Source: an uncultured Chlorobiaceae bacterium
GTDB lineage: Bacteria; Bacteroidota; Chlorobiia; Chlorobiales; Chlorobiaceae
NCBI GenBank assembly: GCA_903836465.1
Contig: CAILRB010000013.1
Location: 1 to 37,345, forward strand
DNA length: 37,345 bases
Reading direction: 5' to 3'
Both the position numbers and the translations under genes were made by a program. Under the pieces are notes generated by a model, which saw only the letters and a list, made by a program, of their open reading frames with translations, ran no database searches and was not told the DNA's origin. Shown here one piece after another: positions 16,901 through 25,011 of the stretch (its first letter is position 1; each line of letters opens with the position of its first letter).

Positions 16901-18852
16901 TCGTCATGGGCACGCAGGGCGTTGAGCACTGACCAGACCACCTTATAGCGCTCATTGTCGTCAAGCGCGCTTGCAGGATCGATATCGGAGGGAACAACAA
17001 TGGGGATAATAATATAGCCATACTTTTTGCCGGGAGCCTTGCGCATCACCCTGCCCACTGACTGCACAACATCAACCGAGGAGTTGCGGGCAGAGAGGAA
17101 GAGGACGGCATCAAGCGTTGGCACATCAACCCCTTCGCTGAGGCAGCGGACATTGGTGAGCACCCGGCATTCGTTGGCATCGGAAGGTGCCTGCAACCAG
17201 CCGAGGAGTTCATCGCGCTCCGGGGCCGACATGGTGCCGTCGATATGTTTCGACGAGAGGGAGACCATCTGCTCCCGCTTCTCTTCGGGGAGTGAGTTCA
17301 GATAGAGCTCCGTGGTGGAGTTGAAGCTGTTGGTGATTTTTTGGGAAACCTTGATGGTCTGGCAGAAGGCCACCGCTCTCTGCATCGGTTCCGGGTCACT
17401 GCTCTTCAGCACACCGGCATCACCGAGAATCTGCTTGGAGAGGGCGTTGATGCAGCCGATAAGCTTGGACGCATCATCAGCATTGATTTCGTGCTCCTGA
17501 TTGGAGATCGCGTTCTGCACGGCTGGCGTAATATCGGCATCGCTCAGCGTGAGGATGAGCACTTTGTAGTCGGCCAGCAGGTCTCGTTCTACCGCTTCGC
17601 CAAAGCCTATCCGGTAGATCTCTTCACCATACAGCGCGGAGTCATCCATGGAGCAGAGGAGGGCATCCGACTGTGCAGCCTTTGCTTTGGAATCGTCGCT
17701 GTAGAGGCGCGGCGTGGCGGTCATGTAGAGCCGTTTTTTTGCCTGGATGAAGCTGTTGTCGTGCACTTTGATGAAGGCCGAGGAGTCCTCATCGGTGAGG
17801 GTGACACCGGTGGTTCGGTGCGCTTCGTCACAAATAATCAGGTCGAAGATGCCGCATGTAGGCTCCGCTGCAGTGAGCAACTCTTGTTGTGCCTGCGCAA
17901 TAACCTCTATGGATTGATAGGTCGAGAAAACAACCGTCATCCCGGCCCTTTCGGTTTCGTGCAGTTGCCGGAACTGGCGGATAATGGTTGCCACATCAGT
18001 TGTTGCAGGCAGGGCAAGATCGAGTACACTGGTGGAGTCGTTGTCGTCATTGCGGGCGTGCTTGCGGGTGATTTTGGGATCTGAGCAGATGCAGAGGGGG
18101 TTGATGGGCTCTCGTGCATCAGCCGTCCACTCCCTGAGCGTCTGGCCAAGCAGGGCAATTGAGGGAACAAGAAAGAGAATCAGCCCCTTGCCCTCCGTCT
18201 CGTTTTCGGCAATCCGCAGGGAGGTGAATGTTTTGCCGGTGCCGCACGCCATAATAAGTTTGCCCCGGTCGGCAGTGGTGAAATGCTCATGCGCATTGTC
18301 GATAGCGGTCTGCTGATGGGGGCGAATCTCCTTTTTTGCCGTTCGAGCCTGTTCACCGGTGATGCCCAACTCAAGGCTTGCCCAGTCAACAGGGGAGTGC
18401 TCCAGGTCGTAGAGATTGATCCTTGTAACCGGAGGGTTCTGGTTCTTGATGGCCTCATTGGCGTTCGTGCCCCACTTGTTGGTGGTTGATATCCAGAGCC
18501 GCTGGGAGAAAATGGCGGTTTGCAGCTTGTCGTTTTTGAACTCACGGCTGGAGGTGGAGAGAAAGGAGTCAACCGCCTGCTTGTCGATGGTGGCGGCAGC
18601 ATCAAAGCATTTGCACTGAATAGCCCAGTAGTCGCCTTCCAAGGTCAGCGCCACGAGGTCTATTCCGGTATCGGTTCCCCCCAAATCCTTGCGGCCGGAA
18701 AATTCATTCCAGAGCCAGACATGCCTGAAGCGATAGGCGTACTTGGGGTCAGTTTTGAGGTACGCCTGCATGAGCCGCTCAAACCGGTCGCCCTTGTCGC
18801 GCTCGGAGAAGGAGTGTTTGCGGTAGTTGGTCAGGAGGGTCTGGAAGGTCAT
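13969..18852 (-). CDS. Type ISP restriction-modification enzyme (nuclease-helicase-methyltransferase)
   Basis: A single 1627-residue polypeptide combining restriction and modification, as in LlaGI-like type ISP enzymes (about 1.6 kb of residues). In order: an Mrr-like PD-(D/E)XK nuclease with Asp65 in GIDLVALT and the QCK triad end at 79-81; a superfamily 2 helicase with Walker A GTGKT (204-208), DEAH box (342-345) and motif VI VQSVGRVMRKA (about 600); a helical linker; and an N6-adenine methyltransferase with motif I DPFTGTGTF (about 915) and motif IV NPPY (about 1030). A C-terminal target-recognition region follows. All catalytic motifs are present, so it looks active. It would methylate one site type and cleave between head-to-head unmodified sites after translocation. 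A protease-like gene lies 32 bases upstream. Confidence 0.93.
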   Translation of the reverse strand: MTFQTLLTNYRKHSFSERDKGDRFERLMQAYLKTDPKYAYRFRHVWLWNEFSGRKDLGGTDTGIDLVALTLEGDYWAIQCKCFDAAATIDKQAVDSFLSTSSREFKNDKLQTAIFSQRLWISTTNKWGTNANEAIKNQNPPVTRINLYDLEHSPVDWASLELGITGEQARTAKKEIRPHQQTAIDNAHEHFTTADRGKLIMACGTGKTFTSLRIAENETEGKGLILFLVPSIALLGQTLREWTADAREPINPLCICSDPKITRKHARNDDNDSTSVLDLALPATTDVATIIRQFRQLHETERAGMTVVFSTYQSIEVIAQAQQELLTAAEPTCGIFDLIICDEAHRTTGVTLTDEDSSAFIKVHDNSFIQAKKRLYMTATPRLYSDDSKAKAAQSDALLCSMDDSALYGEEIYRIGFGEAVERDLLADYKVLILTLSDADITPAVQNAISNQEHEINADDASKLIGCINALSKQILGDAGVLKSSDPEPMQRAVAFCQTIKVSQKITNSFNSTTELYLNSLPEEKREQMVSLSSKHIDGTMSAPERDELLGWLQAPSDANECRVLTNVRCLSEGVDVPTLDAVLFLSARNSSVDVVQSVGRVMRKAPGKKYGYIIIPIVVPSDIDPASALDDNERYKVVWSVLNALRAHDDRFNATVNKIELNKHRPEQILVGRPDAGSYGDGASEDLVNAHPGSNIYRTSAELMREQMAMQFQQLQSVFFARLVQKVGDRRYWEQWAKNVAEIAQRQAERINRLIKADGEHKRAFQEFLGGLRQNINPSITEQEAVEMLSQHVITKPVFEALFKGYSFVQNNPISVSMQKMLDLLEAQTIQEDFDTLQKFYESVRMRAADIDNAAGKQRIIIELYDKFFKTAFPGMVEKLGIVYTPVEVVDFIIHSVNDLLKKEFGRTLADENVHILDPFTGTGTFITRLLQSGLIGQRELEHKYQKEIHANEIVLLAYYIAAVNIENAFHDMMGDATPYRAFDGICLTDTFQLGETDASAVLFSEMFPQNSERVSAQKKTPLRVIIGNPPYSVGQKSANDNAQNQSYTKLDGRIAATYAAATDATNKNSLYDSYIKAFRWSTDRLDPENGGIIAFVSNGAWLDGNSTDGLRQCLQKEFSSIWVFNLRGNQRTSGELSRKEGGKIFGSGSRTPIAITLLVKNPGKLAAKATIHYVDIGDYLNREEKLAIINKYRSVGNPEMPWQTLQPNEHGDWLNQRNNLFETFIPIGDKDDKKNSTVFNQFYSRGLASARDAWCYNSSKRELVKNIQIIIDFYNQQRLAFFDKRKTEPSLQVEDFVEFDSTRVTWNRGLKNDLERNKAIIFSNDCVLKGMYRPFFKQNVYFSKELNDMIYQLPKLFPSPNTKNLVICVSGVGGSKDFSTLIVDCIPDLQLQFNGQCFPLYYYEERQKSSPTLFDAATEIEQIRRDGLSDFILERAQKMYGSRVTKEDIFYYVYGILHSPEYRTCFQSDLKKMLPRIPLVEESRHFWSFSKAGRELANLHLNYETVPPSQEVTVTGAETGHFTVEKMRFPKKGQKDTIIYNSAITIQNIPAKAWDYTVNGKSAIEWIMERYQLTTHKESTITNNPNDWAKEVGNPRYILDLLLSVINVSVKSVEIVEGLPKLKFE
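13979..14447. repeat. Direct-repeat partner of the ISP 3' fragment at 10655
   Basis: This is the intact copy of the 3'-end sequence duplicated at 10655-11104, in the same orientation. Blocks such as GTCAAGAATGTAGCGGGGGT and GACCTCTTTGGCCCAGTCGT are identical in both. The two copies enclose about 2.9 kb (11105-13978). Confidence 0.85.
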
Positions 18853-18884
18853 GGCTTATTTGGTGATGTAAAATCAGAATTCTT

Positions 18885-19265
18885 TCATTTCACTCTTGCA
18901 TGAGGAATGTTGGGACTGGAGGGATCTACTGTGACTTCGCGCCGGGCTGGAGATAGAACCAGATCCATATCTTCCATGGGCACTGCGCCAAGCAACACTT
19001 CATCACCCAAGACCAATGCACCCACATAACAAAAGCGATCCCGAAATTCTACTTTGATGGGCCCGGCGTAAGGGACGCTCATTGATCGACCATCTGCAAC
19101 CGTAACTTCCCGCTTTGACTCCATGTCAAGCTCAAGCTGAAGGGCAATATGTTCAGGTACGCAAAGCATCAAGGCTCCGGTATCAGCTAACGCCGTTGTG
19201 ACAATGGGTGTCAAATTCTGATTGCGTGGGTTACTGAGTTTAATTTCAGCAAAAATATGTCCCAT
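18885..19265 (-). CDS. Retropepsin-like clan AA aspartic protease
   Basis: A 126-residue protein with the signature ALADTGALMLCVP: Asp-Thr-Gly of a single-lobe aspartic protease that must dimerise to form an active site. Later segments fit the fold: KREVTVADGRSMSVPYAGPI and the LLGAVPMEDMDLVL block, which corresponds to the (I/L)-L-G-x-x-x-L-E/D region before the second psi-loop strand. There is no signal peptide, so it should act in the cytoplasm. It is 32 bases upstream of the type ISP gene on the same strand and probably shares its transcript. A functional link with the restriction enzyme is possible but unproven; the family is also found as stand-alone genes. Confidence 0.85.
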   Translation of the reverse strand: MGHIFAEIKLSNPRNQNLTPIVTTALADTGALMLCVPEHIALQLELDMESKREVTVADGRSMSVPYAGPIKVEFRDRFCYVGALVLGDEVLLGAVPMEDMDLVLSPARREVTVDPSSPNIPHARVK

Positions 19266-19508
19266 TTCATGTTGTCATTATAGTTGAAAGTTGCGTGCTG
19301 GTTAACAGCAGTAATACTCATCCGTAATAAATAATTGATTTAATATACAGCGAATGGTGGGATCTCTCAAGGTATAATGCTGATAGATCGGAGTTCTCAA
19401 TCAGCACCCTCATCCCTTTTTCCCCTAAAATCTTCAACCTTTGCTTATGGTTTGTTACTTTGTATTCATAAAAATAAAGCTTTGTATTAACGAACAGGTC
19501 AAGATACT

Positions 19509-22500
19509 GTGAAACCAGCCTCGATTGCTCCGCGTGAGATTCCTTTTAACTATACCTCTGCTGGCGACAGGCAGGCAATATCCTTCCTGCTTGGGGCGGA
19601 TATTGTGCAGATGCTCGAAGAGCTTCGCGAGTTGCGGGTTACGGGGCGGTCGTCGCGGCTGCTTATGGGCATTATCGGTGAAATTCTTATTCATCGCCGA
19701 AACCCCTATCTTTTTCAGGAGCTGGTGAACTCTTCTGCCCGCCGCCGCCGACTTTTTGAGAGGGCGTTTAAAGAGCTCGACACTATTTCCGATATGGGAA
19801 ATGGTGAAAGCAGGATTTCGGCGATTGTGTCGGCTGTGCGTGAGCAGCTTGAGCGGTTTCGTTCAGTGGTTGAAAAGACGCCTGAGCTTCGCCGCCGCCT
19901 GAAGCGTGAACTTGGGGCGGTGGTTGGTGCCAAAAATGTGCTTTTTGATCCCTTTTCTCTTGCGGCTCATGCCACTGATGCTACTGACTGGAGGCTTCAT
20001 CTTCCTTCAGCCGTTGTAACGCCTGACAGGGAGTCGCAGGTGGCTCCGCTGATTACCGCTATTGCAGCACTCGGGCTGCATGTTATTCCCCGGGGAGCAG
20101 GTACCGGGTTGACTGGCGGGGCGGTACCTCTGAGGTCGAAGTGTGTTATTATCAATATGGAGAAGCTGAACCGCATCCGGGGTATTTCGGAACGTGAATT
20201 TCAGCTTGACAATGGTCAGATAGCACAGGCCTCAGTGATTGATGTTGAGGCGGGTGTGGTGACGGAGAGTGCGATGGAGGAGGCTGATGAACACGGCCTT
20301 GTGTTTGCCACTGATCCGACCAGTGAATGGTCCTGCACGATTGGGGGCAATATTGCTGAAAATGCCGGTGGAAAGATGGCGGTGCGCTGGGGTACCTGTA
20401 TTGATAATTTGGTTGAATGGCGCATGGCGATGCCCTCTGGGGAGAACTGGATTGTGAAGCGTGTTGATCATCGGCTGCGGAAAATTCTGCATGAGGACAC
20501 GGTCACCTTTGAGGTGTGGAATGAGTCGGGCAAAAGGATTGATCGTATTGAGCTACTTGGCACCGATATTCGGAAAAAAGGGCTCTGGAAGGATATTACC
20601 AACAAGGCGCTCGGGGGAGTGCCCGGCCTGCAGAAAGAGGGAACTGACGGGGTAATTACCTCCGGTCTTTTTGTGCTCTATCCGAAGTATCCTGAAAAGA
20701 GGACGCTCTGTCTTGAGTTTTTCGGCCCCGATATGGATGAGGCAAGTCGCGTGATTCTTGAGCTCTCGAAAATTTTCCCGCTCCAGTCTGAAAATCGGGA
20801 AGCTCTGCTGGCGCTGGAGCATTTTGATGATGAGTATATCAGGGCTATTGACTATAAGGTGAAGGCGCCCCGTGCCCAGACGCCGAAGGCGGTGCTGCTG
20901 ATTGATATTGCCGGTAACAGCGCGGCGGAGGTGCAGAGTGGCGTTGAACGGGTTGAACGTCTGCTTGAGCCGCATCCGAATACGCTGATGTTTTTGGCCA
21001 GGGATAATGCGGAAGGCGTCCGTTTCTGGGCTGACCGCAAAAAGCTTGGCGCGATTGCCCGCAGGACGAACGCGTTCAAATTGAACGAGGATATTGTGAT
21101 TCCGCTGGAGGCACTTGCCGAATTCTCCCGTTTTATCGACAAGCTGAATATTGACGAGGAGCGTTATGCCCAGCGTCGATTTGTGCAGCGTGCAGGTGAT
21201 ATTCTTTCGACAGCAACGGTGAAAGGGGATGGCGGCCAGTTTACCTCCAAGATTCCTGCCGGACTTGAACTCTGTCGCATTTTTGATGAAAGGATTGTTG
21301 CTGAATCGGAGGAGTCTCTTCGCTCTCTCGCTGTGGTGCAGGTGCTGGCCAGTGAGCTGGGTGAGCTGGTGCAGGGTTATCCGGAGATGGAGGCTGCCCT
21401 TGAGGGTGCTTATCATCATGTTCGCGATCGGCGCATAGTACTGGCGACGCACATGCATGCCGGTGACGGGAATGTCCATGTCAACGTACCGGTACTTTCG
21501 AATGACCGGCCCATGCTTGATCGAGCCGACAAGGTGATCGACCATGTTATGGAGAAGGTAGTCTCTCTTGGCGGAGTGGTTTCTGGTGAGCATGGAATAG
21601 GCGTTACAAAACTGAAGTATCTTGATCCCGCTCTTGTTGAAGAGCTTTCTCGCTATCGTCACAAGGTTGATCCGCAGGGAATCATGAATCCCGGCAAGCT
21701 TGAAGATTATGAGGCGCTCAACCATATTTTTACGCCATCCTTTAATTTGCTGGAACTTGAGGCGCACATTCTCAAGCGGGCCCAGATTGAGGAACTTTCG
21801 AAAAAGGTTGACTATTGTATTCGGTGCGGCAAGTGCAAGACCGATTGCTGTGTCTACTACCCGGCCAGGGGAATGTTCTATCATCCCCGGAACAAAAATC
21901 TTGCCATCGGGTCGCTGATTGAGGCGCTTCTTTTTGACGCCCAGCGTGAGCGATCGACCGACTTTGCACTTTTGCAGTGGCTCGAAGAGGTGGCCGACCA
22001 CTGCACTATCTGCCATAAATGTCTGAAACCCTGTCCGGTTGATATTGATACGGGTGAGGTTTCGGTGCTGGAGCGAGAAATCCTGTCTGAGTGGGGATTC
22101 AAGCACTCGTCGCCCGTCACGGAGCTGACGTTGCACTATCTCGACAGCCGTTCACCTGCCTTCAATGCGCTTTTTCGCAGGGCGGTACTCAGGATGGGTG
22201 GAGCTGCCCAGCGAGCAGGGAATAAATTCTCTGCGCCGTTGCAGCCGGAAAATGATCCGCCAGCCTTCTACCCGCTTCGGCTGCTGCGTTCTCCCGTCCC
22301 GTCGGTTCCAGAGGAGACGCTGCGCGATGTGCTGCCGGAGTGCGGCCCTGATCAGGTTCTGGTGTTCGAGCCTTCGGGAGAGGTGACAGGGAATGTTTTC
22401 TATTTTCCGGGATGTGGTTCGGAGCGGATGAACTCTACTATTTCGATGGCGGCGCTTCACCTCTTGCTTGAGCTTGGTACGAGAGTGGTGCTTCCGCCCC

Positions 22501-23138
22501 CTTTTCTCTGTTGCGGTTTTCCGGCGCATGTCAATGCCAAAACTGATCAGTATTCAAGTATTGTTTTGCGCAACACAGTGCTCTTTAGTCAGATCAGGGA
22601 GATGTTTTCTTACCTTGATTTTGATGCCTGTGTGGTGAGCTGTGGCACCTGTATGGAAGGGCTTGATGCTATTGAAACCGGCAAGCTGTTTGGAGGGAAG
22701 ATTACTGATATTTCTGTTTATGCACTTGGCAAGGGGCTGAAGATTAATGGCGATGGTGATTATCTCTACCATGCTCCCTGTCATGATTCACTCTCCGGCA
22801 AAGCGCGTGAAACTCTGCGCACTCTTGGTGGATTTGGTTTTGTGACTGCGGTGCCGCATTGCTGTTCGGAGGCGGGAACTTTGGCGCTTTCGCGCCCTGA
22901 TATTACTGATTCAATGCTTCATCGAAAACGGGATGCTATTACGGAGGCGATGCATGGCCAATCAAAGGTGGTCATTCTCACCAACTGTCCTTCATGTGTC
23001 CAGGGGCTTGGCAGAAATCTTGATCTGGGAGTTGTGCCGCAGCATATTGTCGTTGCGTTGGCCGAAAAAATGTCTGGAAATGGCTGGATGGAGATGATGC
23101 GCAAGCAGTGCGCGGGGGCAACGGCGGTGAATTTTTAA
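19509..23138 (+). CDS. FAD-linked oxidase / Fe-S / cysteine-rich fusion oxidoreductase (DUF3683 N-terminus)
   Basis: A 1209-residue fusion related to D-lactate/glycolate dehydrogenases. The first ~130 residues are a DUF3683-type N-terminal region. The FAD-binding domain contains PRGAGTGLTGGAVPL (about 194-208) and GLVFATDPTSEWSCTIGGN; the FAD-oxidase C-terminal domain contains ATHMHAGDGNVHVNVP and SGEHGIG. Two 4Fe-4S motifs follow, CIRCGKCKTDC (about 770) and CTICHKCLKPCP (about 832), then two CCG cysteine-rich domains with FPGCG (about 967) plus LCCGFPAH, and APCHDS (about 1090) plus HCCSEAGT. It probably oxidises a 2-hydroxy acid and passes electrons to a quinone or other acceptor. The start codon is GTG. 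Its 3' end meets the convergent RNase P RNA gene. Confidence 0.92.
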   Translation: MKPASIAPREIPFNYTSAGDRQAISFLLGADIVQMLEELRELRVTGRSSRLLMGIIGEILIHRRNPYLFQELVNSSARRRRLFERAFKELDTISDMGNGESRISAIVSAVREQLERFRSVVEKTPELRRRLKRELGAVVGAKNVLFDPFSLAAHATDATDWRLHLPSAVVTPDRESQVAPLITAIAALGLHVIPRGAGTGLTGGAVPLRSKCVIINMEKLNRIRGISEREFQLDNGQIAQASVIDVEAGVVTESAMEEADEHGLVFATDPTSEWSCTIGGNIAENAGGKMAVRWGTCIDNLVEWRMAMPSGENWIVKRVDHRLRKILHEDTVTFEVWNESGKRIDRIELLGTDIRKKGLWKDITNKALGGVPGLQKEGTDGVITSGLFVLYPKYPEKRTLCLEFFGPDMDEASRVILELSKIFPLQSENREALLALEHFDDEYIRAIDYKVKAPRAQTPKAVLLIDIAGNSAAEVQSGVERVERLLEPHPNTLMFLARDNAEGVRFWADRKKLGAIARRTNAFKLNEDIVIPLEALAEFSRFIDKLNIDEERYAQRRFVQRAGDILSTATVKGDGGQFTSKIPAGLELCRIFDERIVAESEESLRSLAVVQVLASELGELVQGYPEMEAALEGAYHHVRDRRIVLATHMHAGDGNVHVNVPVLSNDRPMLDRADKVIDHVMEKVVSLGGVVSGEHGIGVTKLKYLDPALVEELSRYRHKVDPQGIMNPGKLEDYEALNHIFTPSFNLLELEAHILKRAQIEELSKKVDYCIRCGKCKTDCCVYYPARGMFYHPRNKNLAIGSLIEALLFDAQRERSTDFALLQWLEEVADHCTICHKCLKPCPVDIDTGEVSVLEREILSEWGFKHSSPVTELTLHYLDSRSPAFNALFRRAVLRMGGAAQRAGNKFSAPLQPENDPPAFYPLRLLRSPVPSVPEETLRDVLPECGPDQVLVFEPSGEVTGNVFYFPGCGSERMNSTISMAALHLLLELGTRVVLPPPFLCCGFPAHVNAKTDQYSSIVLRNTVLFSQIREMFSYLDFDACVVSCGTCMEGLDAIETGKLFGGKITDISVYALGKGLKINGDGDYLYHAPCHDSLSGKARETLRTLGGFGFVTAVPHCCSEAGTLALSRPDITDSMLHRKRDAITEAMHGQSKVVILTNCPSCVQGLGRNLDLGVVPQHIVVALAEKMSGNGWMEMMRKQCAGATAVNF

Positions 23139-23162
23139 TGTTTTTCGTCGGAAATAAAAAAA

Positions 23163-23581
23163 GCTGAAACCGAAAGCTATAAGCCGAATTCTGTGGATTA
23201 CCCGGAAAACCGTGTAAAACTGCAGCCATTTATCTAATGCGGCTTACCCGAAAACTCTCCTTGCGGAATTGAACGGGCCGCTCTTTTCCCCTGGGAGGGA
23301 AAGCTTTCCTATTTAGCCTTGCTTCGGGGAGGTTTGCCAAGCACAGTGCATTGCTGCACTGTCTGGTGGTCTCTTACACCGCCGTTTCACCCTTACTCCG
23401 CTTTACCATTGGTAATTCGGGGCGGTCTGTTTTCTGTTGCACTTTCTGTGATAACCGGCTTGCACCGTCATCCCCGGGCTTGAGCCTTGCAGCTCTCGAC
23501 CGGCACCCTGCCCTGTGAAGTTCGGACTTTCCTCTGCGCAACATCGACGTTGCACGGCGACTGCACACTTGCGATTTCAGC
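23163..23581 (-). ncRNA. rnpB: RNase P RNA (bacterial)
   Basis: The catalytic RNA of RNase P, which removes 5' leaders from tRNA precursors. Conserved blocks are readable on the minus strand: GAGGAAAGTCCGAACTTC near the 5' end, CAGGGTGCCGGTCGAGAG next, and ACAGAATTCGGCTTATAG near the 3' end, which together build P4 and the core. I set the ends by helix P1: GCTGAAATCG at the 5' end pairs over all 10 positions (one G-U) with CGGTTTCAGC at the 3' end. A run of seven T follows directly on the minus strand (23162-23156) and probably terminates it. It lies 26 bases downstream of the zinc-ribbon gene on the same strand. Confidence 0.95.
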
Positions 23582-23607
23582 TTTACAAAGAACGGTTATA
23601 GCAGTGA

Positions 23608-24408
23608 TTACCCTTCAGCCTCCTCAAAAAGTCTTTCATGAACGACAATACGCCCGCATGACTCACAGAGGTAGAAACCTCCCTGTACAATCATGGTGTG
23701 ACGATTGGTTGGTACTCTTGTGTTGCAGCCGGAACAGGCGTTACGGTTAAGTTTTACAACAGCATTGCGCAAGGTTCCGCTCCTGAGATGGTCGTACTTG
23801 TCGAGCAGTCTTTTTGCCTCCTGATCAATGAGTTCACGCTGTTCGGTCACCTTTTTTTTCAGGGAATCAACATCTTCGGCTGTTTCAATAACAATGCTTT
23901 CCAGTTCCTCTTTTTTCTGGGTTACCTGTTTGTTCAGGTCTTCGAGTTGCTGATGCAGGACATCGTCAGGCATCATCTCTTCAGTAATCTCATCATACCG
24001 ATTTTCGGTAATCAGTTGCCGACCTTTTTTCTGGATTTCTTCTATCCGCTGTATGGTATGGACTATATCCTGAAGCTGAATTTCTGCCTGGGCGATCTCT
24101 TTCTCTTCATATTCAATCTGCTTGGAAAGGGCGTCATACTCCTTGTTGTTGCGGGCAAGTGTCTGTTTTTCCTTGAAGTTCAGAATCTTGTGTTTACACT
24201 CGTTGATTGTTTCGTGCAACCGTGCTCGCTGTTTCAACTGTTCATCAGCTATCTTCTTTCGTGACTCGATCTGGCGGGTTGTAAATAACAGATCTTCGTC
24301 AAGAGCTTCTATTTCTTCCGGCAGTCCTTTTTGGAGACTGACTATGCTTTCTATCTGATTATCAAGGTGCTGAAGCTTGACAAGGAGGTTTATTTTGGTA
24401 TGATCCAC
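23608..24408 (-). CDS. Coiled-coil protein with C4 zinc ribbon (CdsZ/zf-RING_7 type)
   Basis: A 266-residue protein: about 200 residues of long antiparallel coiled coil (LDNQIESI, QIEYEEKEIAQAEIQLQD and EELESIVIETAEDVDSLKKK) followed by a C-terminal four-cysteine zinc ribbon, CSGC (about 225-228) and CESC (about 247-250). The pattern matches a widespread bacterial family thought to bind nucleic acid or ribosome-associated partners; the precise role is uncertain. The ATG at 24408 is the only start that keeps the full N-terminal helix. It is followed on the same strand by rnpB, so it may share a transcript with the RNase P RNA. Confidence 0.9.
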   Translation of the reverse strand: MDHTKINLLVKLQHLDNQIESIVSLQKGLPEEIEALDEDLLFTTRQIESRKKIADEQLKQRARLHETINECKHKILNFKEKQTLARNNKEYDALSKQIEYEEKEIAQAEIQLQDIVHTIQRIEEIQKKGRQLITENRYDEITEEMMPDDVLHQQLEDLNKQVTQKKEELESIVIETAEDVDSLKKKVTEQRELIDQEAKRLLDKYDHLRSGTLRNAVVKLNRNACSGCNTRVPTNRHTMIVQGGFYLCESCGRIVVHERLFEEAEG

Positions 24409-24438
24409 TACGGCTGATGTTTTGGATTATTAAAGCAT

Positions 24439-24467
24439 AAAAAAAGCACCTTGTTGAGAAAAGGTGC
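24439..24467 (-). terminator. Intrinsic terminator after tRNA-Leu
   Basis: GCACCTT (24446-24452) and AAGGTGC (24461-24467) form a 7-bp stem with an 8-base loop, and on the minus strand the stem is followed by seven T (24445-24439). It stands between the tRNA-Leu/rpmG unit and the zinc-ribbon gene and would end the former. Confidence 0.85.
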
Positions 24468-24566
24468 GTATCGGTGTGTTGTATGTGCAAAAACTGTCTG
24501 AGCTGATTCGACTGCTGATATATTGTCAAGCTTCTTCACCTGCATATCGCCCTTGAATTTTGTTTG

Positions 24567-24648
24567 TGCCCGAAAGGAGACTCGAACTCCTACACCTTGC
24601 GGCGCGCGTCCCTGAAACGCGTGCGTCTACCAATTCCGCCATTCGGGC
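24567..24648 (-). tRNA. tRNA-Leu (anticodon CAG)
   Basis: The minus strand folds into a class II tRNA. The acceptor stem GCCCGAA pairs with TTCGGGC, the D-arm reads GCGGAATTGGTAGACGC, and the anticodon stem CGCGT/ACGCG encloses the loop TTCAGGG with anticodon CAG. A long variable arm (CGCCGCAAGGTGT) follows, then the T-arm AGGAG-TTCGAGT-CTCCT. The discriminator base is A and CCA is not encoded. It reads CUG codons and lies 31 bases downstream of rpmG. Confidence 0.95.
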
Positions 24649-24679
24649 CTTGCGTTATGCCTGTACCAGAACAGTAATC

Positions 24680-24862
24680 CTACTTGATCTCCTTGTGCAG
24701 GGTATGACGCTGCATATTAGGATTATACTTTTTCAGAATAAGACGTTCTGTGGTATTTTTCTTGTTCTTTGTCGTGGTGTATCTTGATACCGTTTTTCCC
24801 TCTTTTTTTGCCTCAGTGCATTCAAGTGTGATAACGATTCTATTTTCTTTTCCTTTTGCCAT
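24680..24862 (-). CDS. rpmG: 50S ribosomal protein L33
   Basis: A 60-residue basic protein, [19 protein letters not shown] onward, with [20 protein letters not shown] and an ending RHTLHKEIK. It is a typical L33 of the form without the four zinc-binding cysteines (only one Cys is present). L33 sits near the E-site of the large ribosomal subunit. It precedes tRNA-Leu on the same strand by 31 bases and is divergent from lysA; the 149-base gap to lysA should hold both promoters. Confidence 0.95.
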   Translation of the reverse strand: MAKGKENRIVITLECTEAKKEGKTVSRYTTTKNKKNTTERLILKKYNPNMQRHTLHKEIK

Positions 24863-25011
24863 GGTAAAGCCTCAGAGTATGTATTTATAAATAGCTTAAA
24901 ATATAAGCTCAAAAAGGTGATTTTGCAAGTCATGGGTTTTTTCTTTTCCATGATAACGGGATAATAGCTATTTTTGTTCTCTTTACAACACTTTAAAAAG
25001 GTAACGGAACC

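Noticed and set aside
14119-18903. Many long plus-strand frames opposite the type ISP gene
   Set aside because: They are antisense shadows of a well-supported 1627-residue protein and lack ribosome-binding sites and family features.
20553-22136. 527-residue minus-strand frame opposite the FAD/Fe-S oxidoreductase
   Set aside because: The plus-strand gene has all FAD and Fe-S motifs; the antisense product is basic, low in recognisable structure and has no supporting signal.
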